In this document: positions 23,113 through 36,239 of the stretch, piece by piece
Position numbering within the stretch: position 1 is the first letter of the stretch
Layout: each line of letters begins with the position of its first letter
Origin: Ischnura elegans
Lineage: Eukaryota > Arthropoda > Insecta > Odonata > Coenagrionidae
Assembly (NCBI RefSeq): GCF_921293095.1
Contig: NC_060249.1
Span: forward strand, 85,695,907-85,759,906
DNA length: 64,000 nucleotides
Direction of reading: 5' to 3'
Position numbers and translations under genes: made by a program
The notes under the pieces: generated by a model
The model's input: only the letters and a program-made list of their open reading frames with translations
The model's database searches: none
Told to the model about the DNA's origin: nothing

Positions 23113-23630
23113 TTGTCCTTACCCACTGCTTTCCTAGCGAAAATCACGAAGTGCTCTCTCGATTCCGAATCTAAGATTATCGGCCCAAGATTGTCCTCCT
23201 CCACAGCACTTTCCTCCTCTAAAGTCGATCTCTCCGGCCTGTTCCTTCCGTCATACAGATCCTCCACGTATTCCTTCCGTCAACTCTGTACCTCTACTCG
23301 CTCGGTTAGCATCCTTCCATCTTTAGCCTTAATTTTAGACATAGCTTGTCCTTTTTTGCCACCCGATAGCAGCTTAACTTTTGCGTACAACGCGCTTACT
23401 TCTTCCTTCTGGAACTTCTCCTTTTCCTCACTCTGTTTTTTCCACCACGCCTCCCTTGCCCTCTTAGTTTCACGCCGCAATCGATTATTTAGTTCCCGAA
23501 ACATTCGTTCACCTTGTTCTGTGTCCACGTTCTTCCACTTCCTATTATCCTCCATTTCTTTTAATATTGTCTCCGTAATCCACGGCTTCTTTATCCTTCT
23601 ACTGTCAACGTAGCCGATTGACTTGTTCAA
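23113..23630 (-). pseudogene. RTE-like LINE ORF2 fragment (endonuclease-RT linker)
   Basis: On the minus strand the frame reads KKPWITETILKEMEDNRKWK, then a basic helical segment (RRETKRAREAWWKKQ), IKAKDGRML, and after one in-frame stop KEYVEDLY. This is the usual order of the region between the endonuclease and reverse transcriptase in RTE/BovB-type LINEs. The stop (near 23280) falls where the family normally has Trp. Both the endonuclease and the RT core are missing, so this is a dead fragment. Confidence 0.75.
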
Positions 23631-23649
23631 TCTTTTTCAGGGAAGGTAT

Positions 23650-24540
23650 AGTTGGTAGGGTTTCCCTCTTCCATTCCAACAGTGTTTTTCACGTGACACC
23701 ATCACGTGGACTACCTTTCGTCTGGCTCCTATCCTTCGACCTATCTGGCAAAGGTAGCCCTACCGGGAATAATTTAGAATTAATCCCTCCAGTGCAGCTC
23801 TAGGGGTCATAGGAACGCGCAAGAATTTCCACCGCGACAAGGTTGTGGTCCAAGGGAAAGGAGAATATCCATAGAGCCTCCCAAAAACAGGTTACATACG
23901 TATTTCCTTTTGGATCATTACGAAAAAATGAAAAGGTTAATCAATTTTTATGGAAAATATTCTTTTCCCCCTGTTCATAATGCATTGTTCGATAGAAAAT
24001 ATCATTTTCAGGGATTTTACGTGGTTTTTTCGACCAGTTTGAAATTTAATTTGAAATGCTAAATTATAGCAACAATATTATTACAAAATTACTAGAGTGA
24101 ATATTAAGACGTGAAAATTGATGTAATTCCTGTCAAATTTTGTTATAAATGCAGAGTTCTTGGAGCAAGCATCTTTCCCATTATAAGGCTAGAAATTTGA
24201 ACCAGAATATTCGAGATTTTTTAAGCGACTCGAATTCGATTGTTAAGCGCGGTTCAGTAGAGCCAAGAATTGAGGAGCATTACGTGGTCTCGAGTGGTTA
24301 CATAAATAGTTCATGGATTATGTCATAAATTAGTTTGTAAGTGTGTTGTTAGAATAGAAACTTTGGTAGGTAATTGCCTTAAGCTACCTTGAAACACACT
24401 TGGTTAAGAGTTGCAGGATTTTTAATTTTTTTATGGTAATACCGGGGGTTTGGAAATGAATAGCGATGTTCTAATGCTTTATAATATTCATTACACTTAA
24501 CTCTCAGCTACGTATGATGAATTAAATAAAAGAGCTACTC
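23650..24540. other. Intergenic, no gene recognised
   Basis: The first 200 bp may continue the LINE fragment upstream but shows no recognisable endonuclease motif. The rest is AT-rich and featureless. Confidence 0.4.
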
Positions 24541-24990
24541 AAAAAGTTTTGTTTGTTTGAAATAATAAGCATGTGCTCCCTATGTTTCCACCGCCAGCCG
24601 TTAGAAAGCAGAAGTCACAAAGATGGCGAGCAGAAAGCTTTTTGGGTTTTACAGCTTGCAAAGATGGAATCTGTATTTACTGTGCTATTTGCCTTCAATG
24701 TGAAGCTTGGTTGTGATCTTCCAGGTTATAATAACATCTGTGCCACCAGCTATGTTTGAAGCAGCTGTTGCTACATTTTCTCGAGAGACACCAATCAACG
24801 TTTGGCAAGAACTTGCATATCGCCTTGACATGTGTCGAATGGTGTTCACATTTTACACTTAATATAGGCTTTTATGAGAAACATTTTTAGTTGCTCTATT
24901 ATGTGATGTGTGATTTATAGTTGTAAGTTGAGTCTAGTAAATGTTAGAGAGCGCTAAAAAAAAGGCTACTCATTATATAACACTCGGTAT
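24541..24990 (+). mobile_element. Internally deleted DUF4817-type (IS630/Tc1-mariner superfamily) transposon
   Basis: The plus strand encodes an N-terminal helix-turn-helix segment (EQKAFWVLQLAKMESVFTV...PGYNNI, 24619-24745). A few codons later, in another frame, comes the C-terminal signature VWQELAYRLDMCR (about 24800-24840) found at the end of transposases whose N-terminus is the insect DUF4817 domain. The entire DDE core is missing between them. Flanking GCTACTC motifs occur at about 24533 and 24965, but in direct orientation, so the true ends are unclear. Confidence 0.65.
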
Positions 24991-25907
24991 ATCACCGGTC
25001 AAGATCTTACAAATGACGTGATTCTTCTATTTTGATCTAGTCCTTTCACTGAATGCTCGTTGGCAATAAATTTACGTTCAAGCAATATTATAGTTTCATC
25101 ACTTTTTTCTTATGTTCAGTAAAAGAAATCTCTGTAAAATTTTCAATCAATGGAAAATTTGAAGCAGCTTGAAATATATACTCTAGGTTGAAAAAAATAT
25201 TCCCGGTACTCAATGTCGTCAATTCCTTCTTTCTAGCTTATTGCGTCCTTCCAATCCCTCCCTTCTCCCGTAAACATTATTCAATTCTGTCAATCATTTG
25301 AAATTTCAGTACTCCTAGTGAGTACATTCGTTGCAAAGGAACTATTAGGAGTTTCTCTGCAGGCCTTGTTTTTACTTTTTTTGTACCACCAGTGATTTCG
25401 TGCTGGAGAACGTAGTGACTGTCCGTGTCTTTTTGACGCCGACTTTGACGGTTGACTGGTTCAGAGCCTGTGCGTGGACAGCTGTCCGTCGTTTGAAAGT
25501 TGATAGTCTGCTACCACGGGTTGCGACATGTTTCATCTGATCGACTACCTACTCTCCGTGAAAGAGAAAATCCGGGGCATTATCTGCTCCAGTAATCAGA
25601 ATGATTGTTGCGTCATTTTTAGCCGTAACATCCGCTAAATATTTTGAAATTATTGATTTGTGGTGATGATGGAGTTAGAAAATCCACTCTTTTTTATGAT
25701 TTTTGATAAGCTTCCACAGGTTTGCCGGCCCATGATTGATCTTCCAATGCATTTCATTTACCTTTAGCCGTACGGGAATGAAAACATGGTTTTACGAAAA
25801 TGCCTTGAGTTCATTCGCGAGATGCAACCTGCACCAATTTTATTAGAAGGAATAGTGCACTGGAAAAGAAACATAATAAATTTATAAGCATCATTTCGTT
25901 TGTACTA

Positions 25908-26690
25908 CGAGGGTGCAGGGAACTACGCTAAGTCGTTCGATTTTTGAAAGCAAATAAGTTTTCTCCGATAGAAATTCGTCACCAGTTAGCGAACATATAC
26001 GATGAGAAGTGTATGACCATCAAAAACGTGCGGAAATGGTGCAGGGAGTTTTCTGATGGACGGGTAAACGTCCAAGATGAGCAGCGGTCGGGGAAGCCGA
26101 GTTTGCCAGAATCAATGGTGGCTTGAAATGACGAGATGGTGCGCAATAACCGAATAATAACCCTTCGTTTGATAAAGGAAGGCCTTAATGAAGAGTATGG
26201 AAACTTCTCCGTGCGGAATATTATGTGGGAGGTCCTCGGTTACTACATGATGTCTCCCACGTGGGTCCTTAAGCAGCTCACCGATGGACACAAAAAAGCG
26301 CGTCCACATGTGTCACATCAAACGATCACCATAATCAATAAATTCGGCAGGGATATCTTAGACCTCACCCCTTACGGCCCAAAAATTGCCCCTAGGGACT
26401 ACCATATTTTTTTCCGCTTTCAAAAAAACTCTTTGGGAGACAGAAATTCAAGTCAGGGGAGTCAAGGAAATGCGAGACGCAGTCAACAGTTGGCTTCGTA
26501 ACGCGGCAGGAGAGCGGTGTGACGCCAGTATTAAAAAGCTGGTGATAAGGATGCAAAAAATGATTAATCATCAAGGCACTATGTAGAAAACAGCTAAATG
26601 CTCAGCCTTTCCAATGATATACGCAAAGTTGAGAATAAATCTATTTTCCATTTAAAAAAATAGGAGACCTTACTTTTCAATACCCCCTCG
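25908..26690 (+). mobile_element. Mariner element, internally deleted
   Basis: 783 bp flanked by TA on both sides (25906-25907, 26691-26692) with short ends CGAGGGTG and (reverse) CGAGGGGG. A typical autonomous mariner is about 1.3 kb. The transposase frame has the N-terminal HTH (SPIEIRHQL), the linker WCREFSDGR and DEQRSGKPS, then jumps from the WVLKQLTDGHKK segment to ARPH and APRDYH. An in-frame TGA at 26124-26126 and a frameshift near 26415 also break it. Only the last catalytic Asp (APRDYH) remains. Confidence 0.88.
25944..26586 (+). pseudogene. Mariner transposase pseudogene
   Basis: Start ATG-like region at 25944 (MKANKFSPIEI). HTH and linker occupy residues 1-60, then TGA, then the same frame resumes to 26415. 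A frame change follows, after which the C-terminal WLRNAAGERCDASIKKL helix segment reads in the next frame up to 26586. The central part carrying the first and second catalytic Asp residues is deleted, so the product could not catalyse transposition. Confidence 0.85.
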
Positions 26691-26883
26691 TAAATGTCCA
26701 TTAAATTCAGGTACATTAAGAAAAAATGATATTTTAATCAAGCTGGTATTAATAAAATAGTTACCTAGTTTCTATTTATGATTAAATATAACGCATAGAT
26801 AATTGTTCATCTTTCCCACCATTTTATTCATCTTTACTGTAAAATATATGTGTACATGTACTCAACAGAAAATACTCAATCGC

Positions 26884-27050
26884 TGGTCTCGGTGGCAGCG
26901 GGGGAAAGTCCTCAGCTTCCAAATAGAAGACTGCGGTTTTGAGTCCTGCCTAGATACGAGTCACTGTCCTATAAAACCCATGTCCGACCACTCACTCTCT
27001 CACTACAAATGTCCGGGGTGAACGAGACGAGATACGACAAAGAGTCATAG
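26884..27050 (+). mobile_element. tRNA-derived SINE, old copy
   Basis: CTCGGTGGCAGCGGGGGAAAGTCC followed by a mutated B box (GGTTTTGAGTCCTGCC) matches the head of the SINE at 59192. The tail CCGACCACTCACTCTCTCACTACAAATGTCCGG differs, so this is a diverged or related subfamily. Confidence 0.55.
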
Positions 27051-27343
27051 AAAAATCGACCTCCTCTAAAATCGTCTAAAACCCTATGAAAAATTGTAGG
27101 AACACTGAATGTTCTATTTTTTATATTATATATTCATTTAAAATTAAATATGGAGATTAGTTAAAAAGCTGTTACCAAAATCTTAGTGCTGCGATCATTA
27201 GAAGCAAGGAGAATGATAGAAAATCATAACAAATTCGGTTTTGGTTACAAAAGAAGCAGAAGTGAAAAAGGATAAAATAAAATATCAATTATTTTTAAAT
27301 AATAAATAAACGATAATAGAAATAATCAAATTAATACAATCAC

Positions 27344-27480
27344 TCACTTGTGTGTTTCGTGAGATTCTTGAATCCTTTCCGATATGGATGTATTACAGCC
27401 CCAATTCTGTCGTCTGCAGGGGAAGGACCCAATATGCTGATGGAAGAAAGAGCTTGCCCTGATTATAGAGTGATTATTGC
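27344..27480 (-). other. Exon-like block, paralogue 1
   Basis: On the minus strand the block reads FFHQHIGSFPCRRQNW then ISERIQESHETH, followed by a possible donor (ACACAA|GTGAGT). It resembles 27680-27830 at the protein level (H-x-H-x-G, CR-x-Q-x-W, then IS). The family is unknown to me. It may be tandemly duplicated exons or a repeat. Confidence 0.3.
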
Positions 27481-27679
27481 TTGATGCAGTGCAAAACGTA
27501 TTTTGGCATGAATGAATTTGTGCCAATATTTTTCAAAAACGGGCAAAGGGCTCTCGTGGGCTGTCTGCGATAGGCCTATCGTAGTTTGTGCCAAATTTTG
27601 GTTCATCCACTGACCGCAATGTGTTTTTTCGGGATTGAGTGAAGTTAATAACTAAAATAAATAATATCATTTACCATTA

Positions 27680-27830
27680 ATATTTGTGATATTCTTCACC
27701 TTTCGATATATATGGAGTAGAGCCAAAATTTCTTTTCCACCTCTGTTGCCTGCAGAGATAGAACCCAACATGTCGATGGATGAAAGGCTTTGCTGTCCAG
27801 AAACGAGCCAGGATTTCCCGGAGTGATTGA
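27680..27830 (-). other. Exon-like block, paralogue 2
   Basis: The minus strand reads PFIHRHVGFYLCRQQRW then YISKGEEYH, matching the spacing of the block at 27344-27480. There is no donor at the equivalent end. The upstream minus-strand sequence stays open to about 28003 in the same frame without recognisable domains. Confidence 0.3.
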
Positions 27831-28009
27831 TGCGCGTCTTGTCTTAGAGCTTGCACGCCGCCCAAGATAATATGAGATGCGGTAGCGGGAAACTTCGAAA
27901 ATAAACGCCAGTCGGGAATAGGAATCCTCCATTGGGTGAAAATATAGTCAATGACTAAGGTCCTTATGGAAAAATAATTTTGCAAGCTTGGAAAAACATT
28001 CACTCACCG

Positions 28010-31000
28010 GCGCAGTATTTCGATTGGATAAAAATGCTCTTTTTTACCCCTGTAAGTAATTTATATGTATACTTCTCCCGTCTTCTTGTACCATGATTAA
28101 TATTAAATTATAAAACAATCTCTTATCCGACCTTACGGTAATCCCACACGTCCAATAACCAGACGCTTCGGGCTGACGGCCTCTTATCGGCTAAAATAAT
28201 TTCGTCTGTATTAATTGAAAGTTTTCTTAATTAAAAATGAAGAATACATTTCACCTTGTGGAATTCAGGTGTGTGTATATTCATTTAAATTTAATCTTTT
28301 CACTACACGACCCACTACGTCGAGAAAAGATAACGAGGTTACATACAGATGTAAGATATATAAGACGACTCTTATCAAAAGCATGCAGCAACGCTAAATT
28401 CCAAAATTAACATCTAAAATAGCGTTTTGGTGGATTTAATTGTTTCTATTTCCAGTAATCCCATGTTTTCAACAAGCCACCCCTGTAACGGCATTGGATT
28501 ACCGAGATCACCGTGTCCTGGCAAACTTTCAGTGACCAATTTTAGCTTCCCATTTTATTTATACGGAAAATAAAAATGGAGTGGGACTCCCACACGTATT
28601 TAGAACGAGAAAACTTATATCGCTGGATGATTCAGGAATCCCTGAGCATTTCCTTTCCTACGTAGTCCCGTGAATTGTTTCTTTTTACTAATTTTCCCAA
28701 TATGGTTGCTGATATTTTGTTGGATTTTCAATCTATTCATAGTCTAGTCGTTGCTTTTAAATTTTCTGGTACAGGTATCGCGGATAAAAGAGAGCTGCGA
28801 AATGCATTCTCTCATATTTAGTCAATTGAGGAAAAAGGGATCGAAAAATATTTTAATTTATTATGCCACTAGCAATGTAGATAATAATAATCAATACAAA
28901 ATCCAGGGTCAAAAAACTCACACTTATTTCGGTGCTAAATTTTCCTATTCAGGAATATATTCCATGAATTCAACCCTTAACCATCTAGCATATATTTTTG
29001 AACACAACCACCTATCATGGGTCTGTCAGACCTCACAGTAAAAATAATTCAATTTTATAAAATTGCGCAAAAGGTTTGGCAATTAAATAATAGTTGGCTT
29101 AGAAGTATATTAAACTATGTATTAAATATAAAGGAGCATAAAAATGGACTTTATTTTTTGTTTAATCTCTGATAAGTGTAAATAACTCTTATTTTAAGCT
29201 TCCATACGCACGTCTTTGAAAAATGACATCCAAATATAATATTATGCTTCTATATATATCATCATCATCATCGTTTTAAATTTTTTTTAATTTTCAATGA
29301 ACAATGGTCCTAAAAACAATTAATTTTTGAGTAAAATTTAAAATCAACAAAATTTCAAACTCCATACCACAATGACTTTGCACGGCAGCTAAAATACAGC
29401 TTGTTGGAGGATTCGAGGAAAATTGGTGTTTTGAATTTGAATCACGTGTACTATACTTTGAGGCTTTTACTATATGTGCAACTTGAGCAATTTTTGCGAA
29501 CCACCAACTTTTCCTTTGCATTATTGCTTCTTGGGTCTGCTGATAGAGTGATCGTGTCTCTATGGAGGATGCGTAGTATAGCGATCCGTATATCACGTTG
29601 CAATTTCACATTGCTTTCACGACGTTCCATGTGCGGTCTCGTCAACTGCTCAGCCCTCTTTCTTCAAAAACATTAACCCTTTCAATCTTTTGTCCTCCTA
29701 TATTATGTTACAAAGTTCTTCATCGCGAATGCTGTGAGATAGATGACAACGAAAGCGAATCCAACTGAAATAACTCTTCCCTCTCGGTCTCCATCGAATG
29801 CGAGATAAGGGTTATTTTTATCTTCTGATGTAATCTCTTTGTCTTGACTTAAATTTAAGGAAACAATATTGTGGGATGATGAATTCTGTTTATGCTCACC
29901 GCAGTTCTCTCTTCGCATTCAGAATCGGCCGCACAACTCTCTTCCAAAACATGATCTCGCCCAATATTAGACTCCATATATATAGCTAAATTCGTTATTC
30001 GGTAGGTTTTTGTCGTCTGACAGATCGTACTCCAACCAATTCGCGATTGGAATCACGATTTAAAACCATTTTTCACTAAATCAGTGAAAAATAAATAATC
30101 TGAGAAAAATCACTTCACCACCTAACACAGGTCCCTAAGACCCGAGGTAGTATTTTTTACTAACCCGTGACATACACGCGAACGTCTAACCCCGGCGAGT
30201 GTTTGCGCAACACTGAGGGGCGAGAGGAAAAGGTAGAAGCACGAACAAGTCAATAAAAAACTGAGGCGCCGAAATATTTACGATTATTTAATCGTTGAGG
30301 ACTGTGAGATCCATGCTAGGTGCTCAAGGGTTAATTCATAAATGCGCTTCTTCAGCGGTCAAATCGCCTTGATAAAATTGAAGTGTTACAAACAGTTAGC
30401 CTTCGTTATTCTTATTCTTAGGGGAACGATTCAGTAAAGTCATAAATGTTGCATGTATGAACATTAATTTTGTAGCGTGTCAGTCAGTCAGTTTATCCAT
30501 TTTGTTCCTCCTTCTCCCGATTTTTGAGCTATAAAAATGAATCTTGATTCAAAATATGAAGGTTCTATTTCTTAATGTTTTGGTTGCAGTTTTGGAATGT
30601 TTTCAGTTCATGAAGCAGAGAAAAACGCAAAAAAACGCGTTTTTCCACAGTGGCAAGGACCGAATATTGTTCATGACCTGCAACACGCGAGTACATTCTG
30701 GTAATGTGGGCTGCCTAATCGCCAGGAAACCCAATGTGTACCCACGCTCTAGCATAGCTTACCATATGTGTGCGTGCGTCCAGAGAGATCTTGCGTGGTC
30801 ACGTTCTGCCATAGATCGGGGCCCACCAGTCATGAACTCTTTTTTACCCTGCATCCTCTAAAGGGGCTCTTAATTAAGTGCAATTGTATGCTGAATCATT
30901 CCCTCAACGAAATGGTTACTGCTCAAGTTCATTAGTCATTTTCAGCACAAAAAGAACTGAAATGTTCTCTTTGTTTTACTTTTTTGCCTTAATTGCTCAC

Positions 31001-33060
31001 CAGGGGTGGTATGAATGCAAGGCAGGAAGCAGATCTTTAAATCAAGTTATTACACAATTATAGGAAAGTATCAAAAGCTTATGGATCAAAATTTTTGGTG
31101 TAGTTAAACATTAACTGATGTCATACATAAGTTGACTAAATTGATTAGTTATTTTAACGATAATACTGATGAGTAATTATCGTTAACATCGATTTAAATA
31201 TTTTCTATTGACTCCTTTAAATTTTAGAGAGTAATCGGCAATGAAACTGCGGGAAGGTCAACTTATTCCCCGTTTATATCGCTTCTTGCGGAGGTGGGCA
31301 TTTTTTTCGGCCTTAACGTTTACTATAGCCCAATAGAAAAGGACTTCCAGTTTAAAAATCATTTTTTTAATGCCAATTCTCTGCGAGTCTTTTCCGCCAA
31401 CGTGCATTCCTGTTTTGAAATGTCTTCTTTTGTGTACCTTTTTTTTCAGTATTTTTAATGAATATATTTCTTTAAAAAAATTGACCACTCGCCCTAAATT
31501 CAACTCAGGATAGGGACGGCCTCAGTTTTGAATTAGCATTAAGTAAGCTGATTATCGAAGATAGAAGTAAAACGCCATATCTGCAATATGCATATTCTGT
31601 AAAACAAAACAGTAAACGCCATTTTTATGGAATTTTATTGACTGAAATAGCGGTATGCATTTATGCTGCAGTTTCACGTTAGTGGACTTTCCACCGTATT
31701 AAGTTTAATAATAAGTAATTAAATATTACTACATAGAAATGCAACAATATATATCAGTGCCAAGGCTACTTGTGGGAAAATTGCATTATTAAAATAATCA
31801 TTCCAGTTTGTTAACGTCCCTATTAAAGCTGGAAAGTAATTCATTGATTGGGTGATTGACACAAATTAGTAGCCCAAACTGTGATATTTGTGGGTATATG
31901 GAATATTGGACGTAAAAGTAAAAAAAAATTCATCGGGAGGAAAAATCTGAAAAGTTGAAAAAGTCGATTAGTTTTCGAGATATATCGACTTGAATTAACA
32001 TGGGAGCCTTATGGGACTACGACTTTTTCGCATTTATTTTGTACTTTTAAACTTCCGAGGAACATGATATTCAATGGACATGGACTAGATTTTTTGGTCT
32101 ATTTTTTGGTGTGGTTGCCTTAGCGACGAATTGATATTTAGTATTTTTTATTACTGTTTGAACGCTCTCAATGCTTTTCTTATGGGAAAACTTTAGGAAT
32201 TTTTTTGACCTACTTGCAATAATCGTACGACAAATTCCTTTGCCAAAAAGTTAGATAATTTTTTGGTTAATTTTTTGGCTATCTTGGAATCTTCGTACGT
32301 CGAAACAATTCCGAGGAATAAACGATTTCGATTTTCCATTGTAGAGGTGGTCGAATTTTCAATCTTGGATTTCGGCGTTGAGACATGTGCCATATGAAAA
32401 TTTGGAATCTCCAAGAAAAACCGTTAGAGGGTTCTCCGAACCCTCACGTTTGAGCTTACTTTCGCCGTATCCCTTTTGGTTAATTCATAATTAAATTCCG
32501 AAAAATGTCCTGCAAGCGAAAAATCATTGTCGCCATTTTTTTGTGGAGCATGCAATCTTGAATATCTTAGCAACCGTTTAAGCTAGAGGAATGAAATTTT
32601 CAGAGTAATAATATTATTAAAATGGTCAACTTTTGCAATGATGACCATTCCGCTCGATCGATTCATGTGCGAGTTATATCGATACGAATCTCCTTGGATA
32701 CGCTTTAATCGCTAATAACTTTTTTATTAATCAAGTTTTGAACATGAATGTCATATAAAATACGACTGAAAATGTCATTCATCCGACAAAAGTTAAATCA
32801 GGCGAATCGATTGATTAGACTCGAAGTTATGATCGATACAAGGTTGTATTCGATTGAGCCATTTTTTGGGCTTATTTACATAGTTACGGAAATAAAAATT
32901 TTAACAGTATGTAGGGAAAAAAATGAATTATGCGCACACATAAATTATTTAGATGAATTATGTTTCCTAATGAAGATACATCGATTTGAATTTATATCTT
33001 TTTGTATTAGGCCCCCGTAAGAAATACACGCATCCCGTCCAATTACGTCACCAATATAAG
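28010..33060. other. Intergenic, no gene recognised
   Basis: About 5 kb of AT-rich DNA without a frame, splice pattern or repeat that I can assign. From about 31970 the sequence becomes rich in ATCGAT and TATCGA motifs and may be a decayed flank of the satellite that follows. Confidence 0.4.
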
Positions 33061-33099
33061 AACATAGGCTAAATTTTGAAAGCGGGGATATTAGAGATG

Positions 33100-36000
33100 G
33101 CAGGGATAAGGGAGTGACCATAGAAGGGATATCAATAGGATTGCGGATTTTACAGTACAGATGTCAGCAGTGTCTAAAGTACGATTCGATTAGTATAGCA
33201 AATACGCAAATTGGCATAACTTGATAAGTGTGTACGTTGGACCAATGAAACTTGGTAAACAGGTACATCTTGGTATTCCTCACGATACTGTATGGTAGTA
33301 TGTTTTGTATTCAGTCTCACGTTCGATATATATCGAATCTACTTTTTCTTAAAATATATCGAATTGCTATAACATGTAGGATTTAACATTCAAGGACATA
33401 GTTTACTAGGGATTAAATAGTAGATACCCATAGACTGGATTTAAAACCAATAGCCTTGCGGATTTTACAGTACAGATGTCAGTGTGATCGAAAAATCGAT
33501 TCGATTATTATAGCAAAAACGTAAATGGGCATAACTTCCATAGATTTACCGTTGGATCAATGAAAATTGGTGATTGGGTACATATTGGTATTCCTCACGA
33601 TGCCCAATGAAAATTTGTTATGTACGTAGTCTCACATTCGATATATATCGAATCTACTTTTTCTTAAAATGTATCGAATTGCTATAACATGTAGGATTTT
33701 ACATCCAAGGACATAGTTTACTAGGGATTAAATAGTAGATACCCATTGACTGGATTTTAAACCAATAGCCTTGCGGATTTTACAGTACAGATGTCAGTAT
33801 GATCGAAAAATCGATTCGATTATTATAGCAAATACGTAAATGGCCATAACTTCAATAGATTTACCGTTGGATCAATGAAATTTGGTGATTGGGTACATAT
33901 TGGTATTCCTCACGATGCCCAATGAAAATTTGTTTTGTACGTAGTCTCACATTCGATATATATCGAATCTACTTTTTCTTTAAATGTATCGAATTGCTAT
34001 AACATGTAGGATTTTACATCCAAGGACATAGTTTACTAGGGATTAAATAGTAGATACCCATTGACTGGATTTTAAACCAATAGCCTTGCGGATTTTACAG
34101 TACAGATGTCAGTATGATCGAAAAATCGATTCGATTATTATAGCAAATACGTAAATGGGCATAACTTCAATAGATTTACCGTTGGATCAATGAAATTTGG
34201 TGATTGGGTACATATTGGTATTCCTCACGATGCCCAATGAAAATTTGTTTTTTACGTAGTCTCACATTCGATATATATCGAATCTACTTTTTCTTAAAAT
34301 GTATCGAATTGCTATAACATGTAGGATTTAACATTCAAGGACATAGTTTACTAGGGATTAAATAGTAGATACCCATAGACTGGATTTAAAACCAATAGCC
34401 TTGCGGATTTTACAGTACAGATGTCAGTGTGATCGAAAAATCGATTCAATTATTATAGCAAATACACAAATTGGTATAACTTGAAAAGTATACCCGTTGG
34501 ACCAATGAAATTTGGCAAATGTGCACATCTTGGTATTCTTCACAATGCCCAACATAAATATGTTTTGTATGTTGTCTAACGTGCGATATATATCGAATAT
34601 GCTTTTTCCTCAAATATATCGAACTGCTATAACAAATTGGATATTACATCCAAGGGCATAGTTGACCAGGTTTTATATAGTAGATACCCATAGACAGAAA
34701 GTTAAACCAATAGCATTTCGAGTTTTACAATACAGATGTCAGTAGGATCGAAAAATAGATTCGATTATTATAGCAAATACGTAAATTGGCATAACTTCAA
34801 TACTATATCCGCTGGACCAATGAAATTCGTGAATGGGTAAATCCTGGTATTTCTCACAATGCCAAATGGAAATATGTTTTGTATGTAGTCTAACGTTCGA
34901 TATATATCGAATCTACTTTTTCTTAAAAGATATCGAATTGCTATAACCTATAGGATTTTACATGTAGGGACATAGTTGACCAGGAATTTTAAAGAAGTTA
35001 CCCATACACTGGAAGTTAAACCAATAGTATTGCGGATTTTAAAGTACAGATGTCAGTATAATCGAAAGATCGATACGATAATTATAGCAAATACGCAAAT
35101 TGGCATAACTTGATTGCTTTATAAGTTGGACCAAAGAAATTTTGGGAATGGGTATATCATGATATTTCTCACAATGCCCAATATAAATATGTTTTGTATA
35201 TGGTCTCACATGCGATATATATCGAATCTTCATTATCCAAATTATATCGATTTGCGTTAAAATTTAGGAATTTACATCCACAGGCATTGTTGACCAGGAA
35301 TTATAGAGTAGATGACTATTAACTGGAATTATAATATACAGCGTTGCGGATTTTACAGTGCAGATGGCATTTTAATCGAAAGATTGAATCGATTATTGTA
35401 GCAAATATGCAAATTGGCATAATTTAAATAGTATATGCGTTGGACCAATGAAATTTGGTGAATGGGTACACATTGGTATTCCTCACAATGCCCAATGGGA
35501 AGATTTTTTGTATGTAGTCTCTCCTTCGATATATATCGAATATACTTTTTCTTAAAATATATATCGAATTGTTATAACACATCGGAATTTACATCAATGG
35601 GCAAAGTTGACCAGGAATAATATGGTGAATGGCCATTGACCGGAATTAAAATCAAACGCATTGCGAATTTTACATTACAGATGCAGTATAATCGAATGAT
35701 CGAATCGATTATTATAGAAAATACGGAAAATGGCATAACTTGATTCGTATATTCTTTGGACCAATGAAATTTGGTGAATGTGTACATCCTGATATTCTTC
35801 ACAAAGCCCAATCGAATATGTTTTCCATTTACTGTCTCATTAGATGTATATCGATTCAGCGTTTTCTTAAAATATATATTGAATTGCTATAACATGCAGG
35901 ATTTTACATCCGCGGGCGTATTTGACCATGAAATATAGGGTAGATGACCTAATGGGAAGATAAATCAATAGGATTGCGAATTTATATTTTCACATGTGAG

Positions 36001-36237
36001 TAAACTTGACAATTCGTTATGATTATGGTAGCAAATATGCTAATGTGCGTATCTTTTTTACTACTGATGTTAGACAAAAGAAATTTTATGAATATGTTTA
36101 TTAAAGCATTGTTCATGCTGCACCAATGAAATATATTCGTTTGTTATGCTCCCATTCGACACCTATCGAATATACCTTTTGTAAAATATATCGAACTGCT
36201 ATTACTTACCAAATATAACATCAACGGAGACAGTTGA
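33100..36237. repeat. 315-bp satellite array, about 10 units
   Basis: The marker TTGCGGATTTTACAGT and its variants occur at 33141, 33456, 33771, 34086, 34401, 34716, 35030, 35344, 35661 and 35973, a 314-317 bp period. The central four to five units are almost identical while outer units diverge. Nearly every unit carries the 16-bp palindrome TTCGATATATATCGAA or a close variant, plus ATCGAAAAATCGATTCGAT. No coding capacity. This is a classical satellite organisation. Confidence 0.93.
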
Positions 36238-36239
36238 AC

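Noticed and set aside
33100..36237. CRISPR-like or VNTR array
   Set aside because: Units of 315 bp are contiguous without spacers; this is a satellite in a eukaryotic genome.
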